A DNA stretch of 64,000 bases, from positions 992,001-1,056,000 of the forward strand of contig CP069419.1 of NCBI GenBank assembly GCA_017569285.1, written 5' to 3'. The notes below the pieces were generated by a model. It ran no database searches. It was not told the DNA's origin and saw only the letters and a program-made list of their open reading frames with translations. The stretch is from Clostridiales bacterium (GTDB lineage Bacteria > Bacillota > Clostridia > Christensenellales > Aristaeellaceae). Of the stretch, positions 32,149 through 41,800 are shown piece by piece. Position 1 is the stretch's first letter. Each line of letters begins with the position of its first letter. The position numbers and the translations under genes were made by a program.

Positions 32149-33759
32149 ATGCGATCAGCGTTTATCTACAATTTTCTGATTGAAGCCAATATCATGGCCG
32201 GTATTGCCATACTGCTCATGATCCCGCTCCGGAAATTCCTCCGGAAGCAGCTGGGGAATAACATGCTCTGTTTCGGCTGGCTGCTGACAGCCATCCGGCT
32301 GCTGTGTCCCCTTTCGCTCGCCAATCCCGTCATTCATATCATCCGTTCCGATTTTGTCTGGGACGCTGCGATCCGTCCGATTGCCGGGCAGGTCAAAGTC
32401 CGCGTCTCAGATGCCGTTGGTGATTTATCCGCTGTTTTCTGGAGAGCGGATAACCAGCCGGCCGCTGAAGCGGCCAGCCGGCTGCGGGACAGCCTGGATA
32501 ACGCCACAGCCAGCATCACCCTGGCAAAAATCTGGCTGCTCGGTGTCCTGCTGGTTGCCGCATGGTTCCTTTTCAGCAATATTCGTTTCCGCCTGCGCCT
32601 TCGTGCGGACCGGATCGAGCCGATCTCCGGAAAGCTGCTGGAGCAGTTTGAAACGCTGTGCAGGATTCGCGGAATCAGGCCCATCCCGGTTTATTTTACG
32701 GATCCCCTGCCGAGCGCCTGCCTGGTCGGCGTCTTCCGTCCCTATATCGCGCTGCCGCTGAGTGCTTCCCCGCAGGATGCGATTCACGTGCTGACGCATG
32801 AAATCTGCCACCTGAAAAACAGGGATCATATCTGGGGTGTCCTGCGCCTTCTGTGCTGTGCCGTTCACTGGTTCAATCCGCTGGTATGGCTTGCCGCCGG
32901 CATGAGCCGGACCGACAGCGAACTCCGCTGCGATGACCGGGTCACCCAGCCGATGACCCACGAGGAAAGGCAGTCCTATGCCAGCGTGCTGGTGCTTGCA
33001 GCCGCCCGCCGCAACGCTCCGGGAGTCGGTGTCCTGGCCACCGGCATGACCATGACCGGAAAGCGGCTCAAAACCCGGGTTGCCACGGTGATGCAGAAGC
33101 GCCCGCCTGTCCGCTGGCTGGCAGCGTCCTTCGCCGTCCTGGCTTCCCTCTGCCTGGTCTGCGCCTTTGCCACTTCGGAATCAGATAACCCGCTGGAGAT
33201 TGTCGAAGGCTGGGAGGACAACGGGAATTACCTGAACTCTGCCCTTACAGGCACAATGGACATCCGGGATCAGGACAAAGCAATCGAATACGCGCAGTCT
33301 ATCCGGAAAATCATCCGTGCCGGGGAAACGGACGGGGAATATTCAGCTTTCCGTGAGGAAGATGGATCATGGTCCGTAATGCTGTCTGTCGGTGACACAG
33401 ATCTCTTTTCCGCCTGTTTCACGGAAACCGGTATAATCGATGATGTTGCCCGGAATCCGGAGGATGAACGCTGGTTAACCGATGGTGAATACGTCGAAAG
33501 CACCTTTATGGATGCCGGGGACCTGGCCGATACCGAAGCCTGGATCACGGAGATGATGAATGCCCTGGTGCCCGGCCTGGCCGAGCTGATACAGGATCCG
33601 GAACTGGTTTATGTCCGCGATGTGGGCGACGCCAAATATATATTTTTAAACGCCTGGCCGAAGGACAGTGCCTATGATGCCGGAGTCAGTATATTCGTCC
33701 GCATGAACGCGGATCACAGCTTTGATCTTCTGAACCTGCAGGTATCCGGTAACGGCTGA
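32149..33759 (+). CDS. M56 (BlaR1-type) membrane metallopeptidase sensor
   Basis: A 536-residue integral membrane peptidase. Membrane helices lie at about 11-27, 38-55, 126-144 and 228-249, with a last one near 328-345. The zinc site is HEICH (217-221) with the downstream Glu in DSELRCDD. After the last helix comes an extracellular domain (about 345-536) that is not the penicillin-binding domain of BlaR1; it has PepSY-like YAQSIRKIIRAGE and beta-rich segments. The signal is therefore not a beta-lactam in the BlaR1 manner. Cotranscribed with blaI and the sigma factor. Confidence 0.88.
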   Translation: MRSAFIYNFLIEANIMAGIAILLMIPLRKFLRKQLGNNMLCFGWLLTAIRLLCPLSLANPVIHIIRSDFVWDAAIRPIAGQVKVRVSDAVGDLSAVFWRADNQPAAEAASRLRDSLDNATASITLAKIWLLGVLLVAAWFLFSNIRFRLRLRADRIEPISGKLLEQFETLCRIRGIRPIPVYFTDPLPSACLVGVFRPYIALPLSASPQDAIHVLTHEICHLKNRDHIWGVLRLLCCAVHWFNPLVWLAAGMSRTDSELRCDDRVTQPMTHEERQSYASVLVLAAARRNAPGVGVLATGMTMTGKRLKTRVATVMQKRPPVRWLAASFAVLASLCLVCAFATSESDNPLEIVEGWEDNGNYLNSALTGTMDIRDQDKAIEYAQSIRKIIRAGETDGEYSAFREEDGSWSVMLSVGDTDLFSACFTETGIIDDVARNPEDERWLTDGEYVESTFMDAGDLADTEAWITEMMNALVPGLAELIQDPELVYVRDVGDAKYIFLNAWPKDSAYDAGVSIFVRMNADHSFDLLNLQVSGNG

Positions 33760-33775
33760 ACGGGAGGATATAAAG

Positions 33776-34297
33776 ATGGAACTGACACTTGGGAGCAGCG
33801 CGGTCCGCTCAGACGAAACTGTCACCTGTTCCACTTCCGCTGTCGTCTCCGCCTGGTATGACCGGTACGGCACCGATGTTCTCCGCCTCTGCTATATGTA
33901 TATGCGGAATCGTTCGGATGCGGAAGACGCGCTGCAGGAAACCTTCCTCAAAATCTGGCGCAAGCTGGACTGTTATGAAGGCCGGAATCACTGCACGGCC
34001 AGGTCCTGGATCATGAAGGTTGCCCGCAATACCTGCATGGATCTGCTCCGGAAAAGCTGGCGCGTGCACGGGGAACTGTCTGTGGCGGATGAAGACCTGG
34101 CAGCCTTGGGAAAATCCACCCGGGAAGACAGGGAACTGATCCTGGATGTGATGAACCTCCCGGAAAAGTATCGGAGTGTGATCCTGATGGTCTGCTGGTA
34201 TGGAATGACGATCCGGGAAGCGGCGGAAACGCTTCAGACCAGTCAGTCCTCCGTCCACAGGCGGCTGGAAAAAGCCCGTGCCATGATTCAGGACTGA
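33776..34297 (+). CDS. ECF-type sigma-70 factor
   Basis: A 173-residue ECF sigma factor. Region 2 (YDRYGTDVLRLCYMYM, DAEDALQETFLKIWRKL) and region 4 (LPEKYRSVILMVCWYGMTIR, SQSSVHRRLEKARAMI) are present. GGGAGG precedes ATG 33776. It starts 16 bases after the M56 gene and ends 15 bases before a secreted-protein gene. No anti-sigma factor follows, so its activity may depend on BlaI-controlled transcription. Confidence 0.9.
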   Translation: MELTLGSSAVRSDETVTCSTSAVVSAWYDRYGTDVLRLCYMYMRNRSDAEDALQETFLKIWRKLDCYEGRNHCTARSWIMKVARNTCMDLLRKSWRVHGELSVADEDLAALGKSTREDRELILDVMNLPEKYRSVILMVCWYGMTIREAAETLQTSQSSVHRRLEKARAMIQD

Positions 34298-34312
34298 TTA
34301 CGGAGGAATCAT

Positions 34313-35998
34313 ATGAAACGCCGGTATAAATATATACTTTCTTTCCTGCTGACCGTTATGCTGGCCGTGCCGGGATTCGCGCACGCAGTCCGGATCGACC
34401 TGGTCCCATACGCCGGGGCCTACCTGACGCAGGTGATCGGATTCACCGAAGAAGAAGCGTCCCGGTTTATCCCGGAGGTGCAGGAAGACGGTTCCGTCAT
34501 CTGCCGGGATCCGGATCATCCGGAATGGGTTTATTCCGTATATATAGACAGGGAAACCAGCCAGGTCACCGGAGTCTCCCCCTTTGATACCGGATACCTT
34601 CAGTCTCCCGGTGAAAAAGCCATTCGGGTCCTCCTTCGTTCTGTCCGGGAAAAAGGCCTTTTTACCCATTGGAATAAGAAAGCGCATCAGGACCTGCTGC
34701 AGATGATGTATGATGCGGAGATCATGAGCAGCACGAGCCTGGTTTTTGCCGAAGACGCCGGAAGTGCTGTTTACGGCCTTTTCGAAAGCTGCTATGGTCC
34801 GGAATTCGGATGGACAGATGCACTGCGCGGACTGGTACAAGCCGTGATGGACGAGAATCACCTTTCCCGGGAACCCGTTCCCTTCCACCGGAAAGGAATC
34901 CGCCGGGAAACCGTATCGCATTATAGCCGCCCGATGGACCTGACATTGTTCGATGGGGAAATTCCGGAAGAACTGGCTGCAGCATTCTCCGATCCGCATC
35001 TGTCCGGATGGGAATGCACAGGCGGTGCCATGCTCACAGGCGAAAGCCCCCTTGATGGCAGCGATTCATTTTACTATGATTCCGGCCTGGCCGCCTTTGA
35101 GAAAAGCGGGCGCCGCCAGCTGGTTATGCTGATCCGGAACAGCAATGGTTGGCAGCTGACACCCCTGGGTGAAAACGCGTTGTACCGGAACGGGGATTAT
35201 CGTATCACCTATGATGGTCTCCACGAATCACTGGCCGTCGAATACCAGCTGGGAGAAAACGAACGGGCATCCTTCTACCTGGATCCCGTCATGTGGCTCG
35301 ACCAGTCTGCGGAATGTATTATTTCCGCATATGAGCACCTGGATTCTGCAACAGGGAAAGCCGTATGGATCCGGGTTTTCTCCGGGATGGAACCAACCTG
35401 GAAGCAGGAACTCGGCGCCCGGGAATCCGCCGCGAAAGCCTGGTTCCCGTATCATCTGGGCCTGGTACCGGTCGAGCAGTTCCCGGTTACGGAGGAGGAA
35501 GCCGATCAGGGTCATTATCCGGGTGTTCCGGATCAGTACGCGTTGGTTTTCGGTCCGCAGTTCCGTACCGCCGCCACCAGTCACTCCCGCAGTTACGGGG
35601 AGCTGAATCATGGTGCGATCATTCCTGTCCTCGATATCCTTCCGGGCGATCCGGATGAATGGATCCATACGCGTCTGGGAACGCTGGAAGGATATGTTGT
35701 GAAAGGCTATACCAGCATCGGCGGCCGGATGTCCGATATGAGTTCCCTGCCGACTTTCGCCGAGGCGAAAAAGGAAATCACGCTGAAGCGCGGAACCGGA
35801 TGGCTGGACGGTTCTGTCGGAACCTTCCCGGCCGGAACCCGGATGCATGTGGTTTTTGAAAGCGGAGACTGGCTGTATGTGGATATCCCGTCCGGGGAAA
35901 TGGACTGGGTTATGGATCCGGAAGGGACATTTGGCTACGTTCTCAAAAACGATGTGGAGGAAATGAGTGTATCCCGCCTGATTGAATGGCCGGAGTAA
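34313..35998 (+). CDS. Secreted protein with C-terminal SH3-like part
   Basis: A 561-residue exported protein. The signal peptide YILSFLLTVMLAVPGFAHA is followed by a helical domain (FTEEEASRFIPEVQEDGSVI; HQDLLQMMYDAEIMSS), a beta-rich middle (FEKSGRRQLVMLIRNSNGWQ, RASFYLDPVMWLD) that recalls the secreted proteins at 5673 and 62191, and a C-terminal SH3-like region (FPAGTRMHVVFESGDWLYVD). I recognise no catalytic motif. Last gene of the BlaI operon, so it is probably an effector induced by the sensed signal. Confidence 0.72.
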   Translation: MKRRYKYILSFLLTVMLAVPGFAHAVRIDLVPYAGAYLTQVIGFTEEEASRFIPEVQEDGSVICRDPDHPEWVYSVYIDRETSQVTGVSPFDTGYLQSPGEKAIRVLLRSVREKGLFTHWNKKAHQDLLQMMYDAEIMSSTSLVFAEDAGSAVYGLFESCYGPEFGWTDALRGLVQAVMDENHLSREPVPFHRKGIRRETVSHYSRPMDLTLFDGEIPEELAAAFSDPHLSGWECTGGAMLTGESPLDGSDSFYYDSGLAAFEKSGRRQLVMLIRNSNGWQLTPLGENALYRNGDYRITYDGLHESLAVEYQLGENERASFYLDPVMWLDQSAECIISAYEHLDSATGKAVWIRVFSGMEPTWKQELGARESAAKAWFPYHLGLVPVEQFPVTEEEADQGHYPGVPDQYALVFGPQFRTAATSHSRSYGELNHGAIIPVLDILPGDPDEWIHTRLGTLEGYVVKGYTSIGGRMSDMSSLPTFAEAKKEITLKRGTGWLDGSVGTFPAGTRMHVVFESGDWLYVDIPSGEMDWVMDPEGTFGYVLKNDVEEMSVSRLIEWPE

Positions 35999-36024
35999 AC
36001 CACAGGTGTCTCTCCATGATAAAA

Positions 36025-36055
36025 GCAGCTCCCCTGCCGGGGGGCTGCCTGTTTT
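36025..36055 (+). terminator. Terminator of the BlaI operon
   Basis: GCAGCTCCCC pairs with GGGGGGCTGC (one G-U) around TGCC, followed by CTGTTTTG. Confidence 0.75.
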
Positions 36056-36071
36056 GTATCCTGGATGATGT

Positions 36072-36860
36072 TTACACGATTCCTTTTTCAATCGCCCGGA
36101 TGATATCCTCGCCCTTCACAATCGTCAGGACTTTGGCACCGTAGGTTTCTTCCAGTTCCCTGGCGCCGCTCTTCTCCATTCCCTCTTCAAAGCGGTCCGC
36201 GATGGCGGCCAGGCCGGCCACCCGGATATCCGCAATGGTCCGGATGCGCTCAATCGCGTTTGAAACGGTTTTTCCGCTGTTGATCAGGTCGTCCACGATC
36301 ACCACGCGCTCCCCGTCCTCCGGCGTGTGCCCGCAGACGATGCGGCCGCGGTTGTCCGGGACCCGCCTGTCCGAGAAGAAGTTGACCGTCCTCCCGTACT
36401 TGGAAGCCAGTACAACCGCTGTAGCCGCCGCGAAGCTGATCCCGTGGTAGGCAATCCCCATAATGCTGTCGAAGTCGATCTGCGCGTCCATAATCAGGTC
36501 CGCGAAGGATTCGCCCAGCTTCGCGAGGTGGAGGTTGGTGCTGAGGCGCTCCGTATCCAGGTAGAAACCGGATTCCTTCCCTTTGATATTGAATTTGCCG
36601 AGCTTCAGCACGCCCGCGTCTGCCATCAGGCGGATAAACTTCTCCTTGTTGGTATAGGCGGCTAGCTTGAATCCCATCAGTTCGTCGATTGTCACGCCGA
36701 ATGTGTTGGCCAGTACCGGCAGCATTTCCAGGTCAGGGGATCCTCCATTCTCCCATTTGCTGACCGCCTGGTACGAAACATGGATCACTTCCGCCAGTTC
36801 TTCCTGGGTCATGCCTTTGGCTTTCCGCAGCTTCTTAATCGTTTCGCCGATCGTGTTCAT
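36072..36860 (-). CDS. HTH-phosphoribosyltransferase fusion regulator
   Basis: A 262-residue protein. Residues 1-65 are an XRE helix-turn-helix (IGETIKKLRKAKGMTQEELA, SYQAVSKWENG). Residues 75-262 are an orotate-phosphoribosyltransferase-like domain: FNIKGKESGFYLDTERLS, GIAYHGISFAAATAVVLASK, and the PRPP loop VVIVDDLINSGKTVSNAI. Like PurR of Bacillus, it may sense PRPP or a nucleotide; unlike PurR its DNA-binding domain is XRE type and the catalytic-looking residues are kept. AAAAGGAG is 8 bases before ATG 36860. Confidence 0.88.
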   Translation of the reverse strand: MNTIGETIKKLRKAKGMTQEELAEVIHVSYQAVSKWENGGSPDLEMLPVLANTFGVTIDELMGFKLAAYTNKEKFIRLMADAGVLKLGKFNIKGKESGFYLDTERLSTNLHLAKLGESFADLIMDAQIDFDSIMGIAYHGISFAAATAVVLASKYGRTVNFFSDRRVPDNRGRIVCGHTPEDGERVVIVDDLINSGKTVSNAIERIRTIADIRVAGLAAIADRFEEGMEKSGARELEETYGAKVLTIVKGEDIIRAIEKGIV

Positions 36861-37062
36861 GCGCTTTCTCCTTTTCTTTTCTGGCTTTGTCACAACCCTT
36901 GCAAGGAGATTTCTGACATGCACATCATATTCCCTTACAGATTTCCTGGCAATCGACGCTGTTTGGATTTTTTCTCAACCCGCGTTTGAGTGATCTCGCT
37001 GAACCATCCGGAATCATATTCCGCCGTTTCCTTTCGTGAGCCATTATGTGCTTTCTATGTCT

Positions 37063-37092
37063 ATTTTATTCTGCCGTGATAAAGCATGTCAA
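37063..37092 (-). promoter_or_regulatory. Promoter of the HTH-phosphoribosyltransferase gene
   Basis: On the minus strand TTGACA (37092-37087) and TAAAAT (37068-37063) are 18 bases apart, about 200 bases before the start codon. That implies a long untranslated leader filling most of the 345-base gap; I see no known riboswitch in it. Confidence 0.6.
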
Positions 37093-37204
37093 TCCTTCGC
37101 CGGATCAGGGAAAAATCTTTTTGTTCGCCTTTTCTTCTTCCCTCTCCCATAGTAAAATAATGGCAGGTGAAAAACACATTTGTTTCAGGAAAGGATATAC
37201 AGCC

Positions 37205-37570
37205 ATGGGAGAAATTATCCGCAAAGACATCAGTGAAGAATGGGCGCATTCCGGCATTGTGAAAGCCGGGGACTACTGCTTTCTGTCCTACTGTGTCGGC
37301 AATATCGGCGGCACGATGGAGGAGCAGGTCAACGGCGCGTTCGACGATATGGAGCAGAAACTGGCCCTGTTCGGGCTCACGCTGGAAAACGTGGTCCATT
37401 TGGACTGCCTGTTCCGCGATGTGTGGAATATCCCGGTGATGGAGAAGGTCATCAAGGAGCGGTTCCACGGGAAATACCCGGCCCGCAAATCCATCCAGAC
37501 GGAGTTCGCCCACGTCGGCGGAAAAGACGGCCTCCAGTTCCAGGCCGATGCCGTCGCTTACTGCGGCTGA
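37205..37570 (+). CDS. RidA-family protein
   Basis: A 121-residue RidA-like protein beginning MGEIIRKDISEEWAHSGIVK, with the FLSYCVGNIGGTMEEQVNGA segment, LTLENVVHLDCLFRDVWNIP, and a C-terminal PARKSIQTEFAHVGGKDGLQ in place of the RidA Arg/Glu block. It is more divergent than the RidA at 3039, so imine deaminase activity is not assured. ATG 37205 follows AGGAAAGGA; upstream residues are not part of the fold. Twenty bases separate it from the AlkZ-like gene. Confidence 0.82.
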   Translation: MGEIIRKDISEEWAHSGIVKAGDYCFLSYCVGNIGGTMEEQVNGAFDDMEQKLALFGLTLENVVHLDCLFRDVWNIPVMEKVIKERFHGKYPARKSIQTEFAHVGGKDGLQFQADAVAYCG

Positions 37571-37590
37571 CCGGGGTCAGGTAAAATCAG

Positions 37591-38784
37591 ATGATTTCGA
37601 TTACGATCAATCAGGCCCGGCAGTTCATCCTGCACTGGCAGGGGCTCCTGGGTAAGCACCGCTTTGTCGGCAAAAACGGTGCGTATCAGTATGTCCGCCA
37701 GGCCGGCTGCATTCAGTTTGACCCGGTGGATGTCTGCGGCCGGAATGCCCAGCTCACGCTGCAGTCCCGCGTCAAAGGCTGCCGCATGCAGATGCTGGAC
37801 GACCTGCTGTACAGGGATCGTCTCCTCGTGGATTATTCGGACAAGGAGCTGTCCATCTGGCCGGCGGAAGACTGGCCGTACTTCTCTGGCTACCGGGAGC
37901 GCAGTATGGAGCATAGCCGCCGTTTCCCCGGAATTCCGGAGCTGGAAGAACAGGCCATCCGCTATATCCGGGAAAACGGCCCGGTCAGCAGCGATACCCT
38001 GCCCATCGGGGGCACCATCTTCTGGCATTCCTCCATGCACTGGAGCGGTCACTGGCATAAGGAATCCCAGGCCTCCCGTTCTGTGCTGGAGCAGCTGTAT
38101 ACCGATGGGGTGCTCCTCATTCACCACAAAAGCGGATCCCGCAAGTTCTATGACCTGGCGGAAAAATACCTTCCGCCCGAACTGCTGAACGCTCCAAATC
38201 CCTGCGTGGATGAATCCGCCTTCCTGGACTGGCGCGTCTGCCGCCGGATCGGAGCCGTCGGTATGCTGTGGAACCGCCGGTCAGATGCCTGGCTGGGTAT
38301 CCATATGGATACAGCAGAGCGGGAGGCGGCTTTCGCCCGCCTGGAAAAGGCCGGCCGGATTATTCCCGTGCAGGTGGAAGGCATCCGTTTCCCGCTGTAC
38401 GTGCTGAGCGAGAGCCTGCCCATGCTGGAATCCGTTCTTGCCGATGAGGAAGATACAAAACCCCGTCTGGAATTCCTCGCGCCCCTGGATCCCATGATGT
38501 GGGACCGGAAACTGATCGAGGCGGTCTGGGGTTACCAGTATTCATGGGAAATCTATACGCCCCAGGACAAACGGAAATACGGCTACTATGTGCTGCCCAT
38601 GATCTGCGGCGACCGGTTCATCGGCCGGATTGAGCCGAGGGCGGACCGGAAGGCCGGCATCCTCACCGTCAGCAATATCTGGCTGGAGCCCGGCGTCCGG
38701 CAGACCAAAAAGCTCTCCGGCATGATCGACAGCGCGGTGCAGCGCCTGGCAAAGTTCAACGGATGCACCCAGGCAGAAGAATAA
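37591..38784 (+). CDS. AlkZ/YcaQ-like winged-helix DNA glycosylase
   Basis: A 397-residue protein of the HTH_42 (AlkZ/YcaQ) family, which excises bulky alkylated bases and unhooks interstrand crosslinks. Visible features: an N-terminal helix ITINQARQFILHWQGL, the catalytic-region motif CIQFDPVDVCGRNAQLTLQS, tandem winged helices, and LEFLAPLDPMMWDRKLIEAV with the conserved LAPLDPxxWDR block. YVLPMICGDRFIGRIEPRAD follows as usual. Cotranscribed with the RidA-like gene. Confidence 0.88.
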   Translation: MISITINQARQFILHWQGLLGKHRFVGKNGAYQYVRQAGCIQFDPVDVCGRNAQLTLQSRVKGCRMQMLDDLLYRDRLLVDYSDKELSIWPAEDWPYFSGYRERSMEHSRRFPGIPELEEQAIRYIRENGPVSSDTLPIGGTIFWHSSMHWSGHWHKESQASRSVLEQLYTDGVLLIHHKSGSRKFYDLAEKYLPPELLNAPNPCVDESAFLDWRVCRRIGAVGMLWNRRSDAWLGIHMDTAEREAAFARLEKAGRIIPVQVEGIRFPLYVLSESLPMLESVLADEEDTKPRLEFLAPLDPMMWDRKLIEAVWGYQYSWEIYTPQDKRKYGYYVLPMICGDRFIGRIEPRADRKAGILTVSNIWLEPGVRQTKKLSGMIDSAVQRLAKFNGCTQAEE

Positions 38785-38808
38785 TCCATTTCCGGAATGC
38801 ATAAAGAC

Positions 38809-38832
38809 ACCCCGCAGGGCTTCCTGCGGGGT
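38809..38832. terminator. Hairpin between convergent genes
   Basis: A perfect 10-bp stem ACCCCGCAGG with its complement around GCTT. Neither side has a strong T-run, so it may serve both directions weakly. Confidence 0.5.
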
Positions 38833-38857
38833 ATTGATATATCCGGGGTTTTCAGGA

Positions 38858-41800
38858 TTATTTTGCCGCCTTCTCCCGGGCATAAGCAACCAGGCTGTCC
38901 TCATCCTCAAACATCCGGAAGATCTGCGCGCTTCCGTCCGTATACCACATTACCGCGTCGCCGGTTTCCAGGTCAAAACCCCAGTCCCGGATTTCTTTCA
39001 TCGCGTTCATGTTGTACACCGTCTGGCCGTTCGTGGTGGAGTATACCCGGAAACGGGTCTGGTTGAAGTCCGCCACCATCATATAATTCCCGTTCGCGTT
39101 GAACCGGATTTCAGACAGGGACCGCGCCAGGTACGTATCTGTGAAGGAGAATACCATGCGTCCGGTCGCCAGCTCATATACGGCCACATGTCCGGCGGCG
39201 CCGGCAATCGCCATCAGGCGGCTGTCCGCGGAGAAGCTGATATCCTTCGCTTCCACATGGTCGCCGATGCTGAAGTCATAAATCCGTGCGATCGGCTCGT
39301 TGCCCGCCTGCAGGTCATACAGCGGAATATACATACCCTGGTTCATGATCAGGATATACCGGCAGTCCGGGCTGATAAAGTTTCTTACCGCCAGGTAACT
39401 GGTTGTGCTGGTCCCATACGGGTCATTCAGCTGGATGACGGTACCCGCCGGAACATCCGGCTCCGTATAGTCTGAAATCTCCAGCAGGGTTCCTTCATAC
39501 CGGTCCACGGTATACTGGCTTCCTTCCCCCGGGAACAGTTCCACATAGGCCGCCTGCCTCCTGGCCGCAATCGCGTCTTCATTTCCCGGCAGTCCCCTGT
39601 CATATGCCGTGGGCTGGTATACGATCAGCCGGCTGCCGTCCGGACTCATTGCCCGGATGTTTCCGTTGTTCGGAACGTCCGCAATTCCTTTGCCGTCTGA
39701 TACCCGGTAAATTGTGGACGCGTCGGCAAAGAACTGTCCGTCCGGGGATACGCAGACACAGTTGTTCTCTGTGGTATACAGCACTTCGCCGGTCAATGCG
39801 TCATATGCGTTGCCGCAGTCCAGGATCACATTTCCGACCCATACCGGTGAACACTCCTGTACCTCGACACCGGGTCCGTCCCTTTCAACCCGCCACCGGA
39901 TTTCATCAGTGTACAGGTTGATCACCATTGCCTCATTGAATTGATGGACATAGATCCACTCCACGTCCGGGGAAATCGTATACCCGGTAATCACTTTATT
40001 ATTGTCCATCACGATACCGAAGTATTCATCCGTATTCAGCCCCCGGATAAAGATCCGGGAAGGCGTTCCGAGTGCCAGCTCGCAAAGGGAAATATACCGG
40101 TCATTCAGGAAAGAACGGGAGGTAATATGCTGATTGTCCTGGATCTGGACCGGCCATGGGAATACCCCGTCTTCGGAATCCGGCTGGAACACAACAATTC
40201 CCTTTGAAAAAGCAACCAGGAGATTTTCCCCTTCGAAAATCGCGTTGCACGGCCAGTAGAAAACATTATGCAGTTCCTGCAGGTGTTCCCCGGTTGCGGC
40301 ATCGATAATGCATATCGTGTGCCCCCACATCACTGTCACTGCCAGCTTGGTGCTTTCCTCATTCCAGTGAACGGAACTGATAGCATGGCTGAAAGGGGTG
40401 GAAACCCACAGCCGGTCGCCGGTCTCCGCGTCGCACAGGGAAAGTCCGGACCGGGAATCAACCACAGCGATCTTTTTCCCGTCCGGGGAAAAGATACAGG
40501 AAGGATCGTAATTGACAAATCCGGGAAATTCCAGTTCCGCGTCCACAGCGAAGTCACCCATGAAGCATGAAACCGCCAGGGCTTCCATCCCTTCGCTCTT
40601 CCCGTATCCGTCGACCGTTTCGGAAACATCCAGTGCGTTGAGCGCCAGCTTTGTCGCCTCATTTTTCCGGTTGATGGATGAATAATAGACTGATTTTTCT
40701 GTCAGCAGGTCGCACTCATTCCGGGCTGCGGTGGCTCGTTCTTCCTCTATCCGGATATTCTTTTCGCTGATTTCCCTGTTCTGCGCGGTAATCTGTTCAT
40801 TCGCTTCCGTCAGGTCCTGGTTGGCTTTCTCAATCTGCTCGTTTTTCTCGGTCAGCTCATCGTTCTTGTCGCTGATTTCCTTGTTCTTCGCGGTGATCTC
40901 ATCGTTAGCCTTGGTCAGGTCCTGGTTGGCTTTCTCGATCTGCTCATTCTTTTCGGTTAGCTCATCGTTCTTCTCGCTGATCTCCTTGTTTTTGGCTGTG
41001 ATCTCATCGTTGGCTTTGGTCAGGTCCTGGTTGGCTTTCTCGATCTGCTCATTCTTTTCGGTTAGCTCACCGTTCTTCTCGCTGATCTCCTTGTTCTTCG
41101 CGGTGATCTCGTCGTTGGCTTTGGTCAGGTCCTGGTTGGCTTTCTCGATCTGTTCATTCTTCTCGGTCAGCTCATCGTTTTTGTCACTGATTTCCTTGTT
41201 CTTGGCGGTAATCTCATCGTTGGCTTTGGACAGGTCCTCATTGGCCTTTTCAATCTGCTCGTTTTTTTCCGTCAGTTCCTGGTTGGCTTTCTCGATTTGC
41301 TCATTCTTCTCGGTCAGCTCATCGTTCTGGGCACTGATCCGTTCATTCTGCGCGGTAATCTGTTCATTCTGTGCCGTGATCTTTCCGTTCTGCACCAGGG
41401 CGTACGCCAGGAACCCTCCCAGCACCGCTACGGTCGCCAGCGCGGCCGCCATGATATTCCGCATGGTCCGTCGGCGGGCCCGCTGGTACAGCCCGTCAAA
41501 GGAGGTCCCGACAATCGGCGCCAGGATCCGGTATTTTTCTTTCTTCAGCTTCTTCAGGTTGTCCGCAAGGCTTTCTCCCCGGACGTTCGCTGCCAGCGGT
41601 TCCCGTTCTTTCCGGTTTCCGTTCTCATCCGTCTCAAAGCGCAGCAGCTCCGGGAAACTGTCCTCCGGCTCCCCTTCCACCAGTACGGCCAGCACCCGGT
41701 CCCGGCCTTTATGCTCAATGAAGTATTCCACTTCCCGCAGGCACCATTTGCTCTGCAGGTAGCGCGGAGAACAGATACAGATCAGCCATTCGCTGTTGTC

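Noticed and set aside
40760-41326. Possible CRISPR array
   Set aside because: The repeats are 105 bp, contiguous, in frame and coding; there are no unique spacers and no cas genes in the window.
40731-41762. 343-codon Ser/Phe-rich plus-strand ORF
   Set aside because: It is the antisense of the coiled-coil repeats of the TIR gene; repeats keep several frames open at once.
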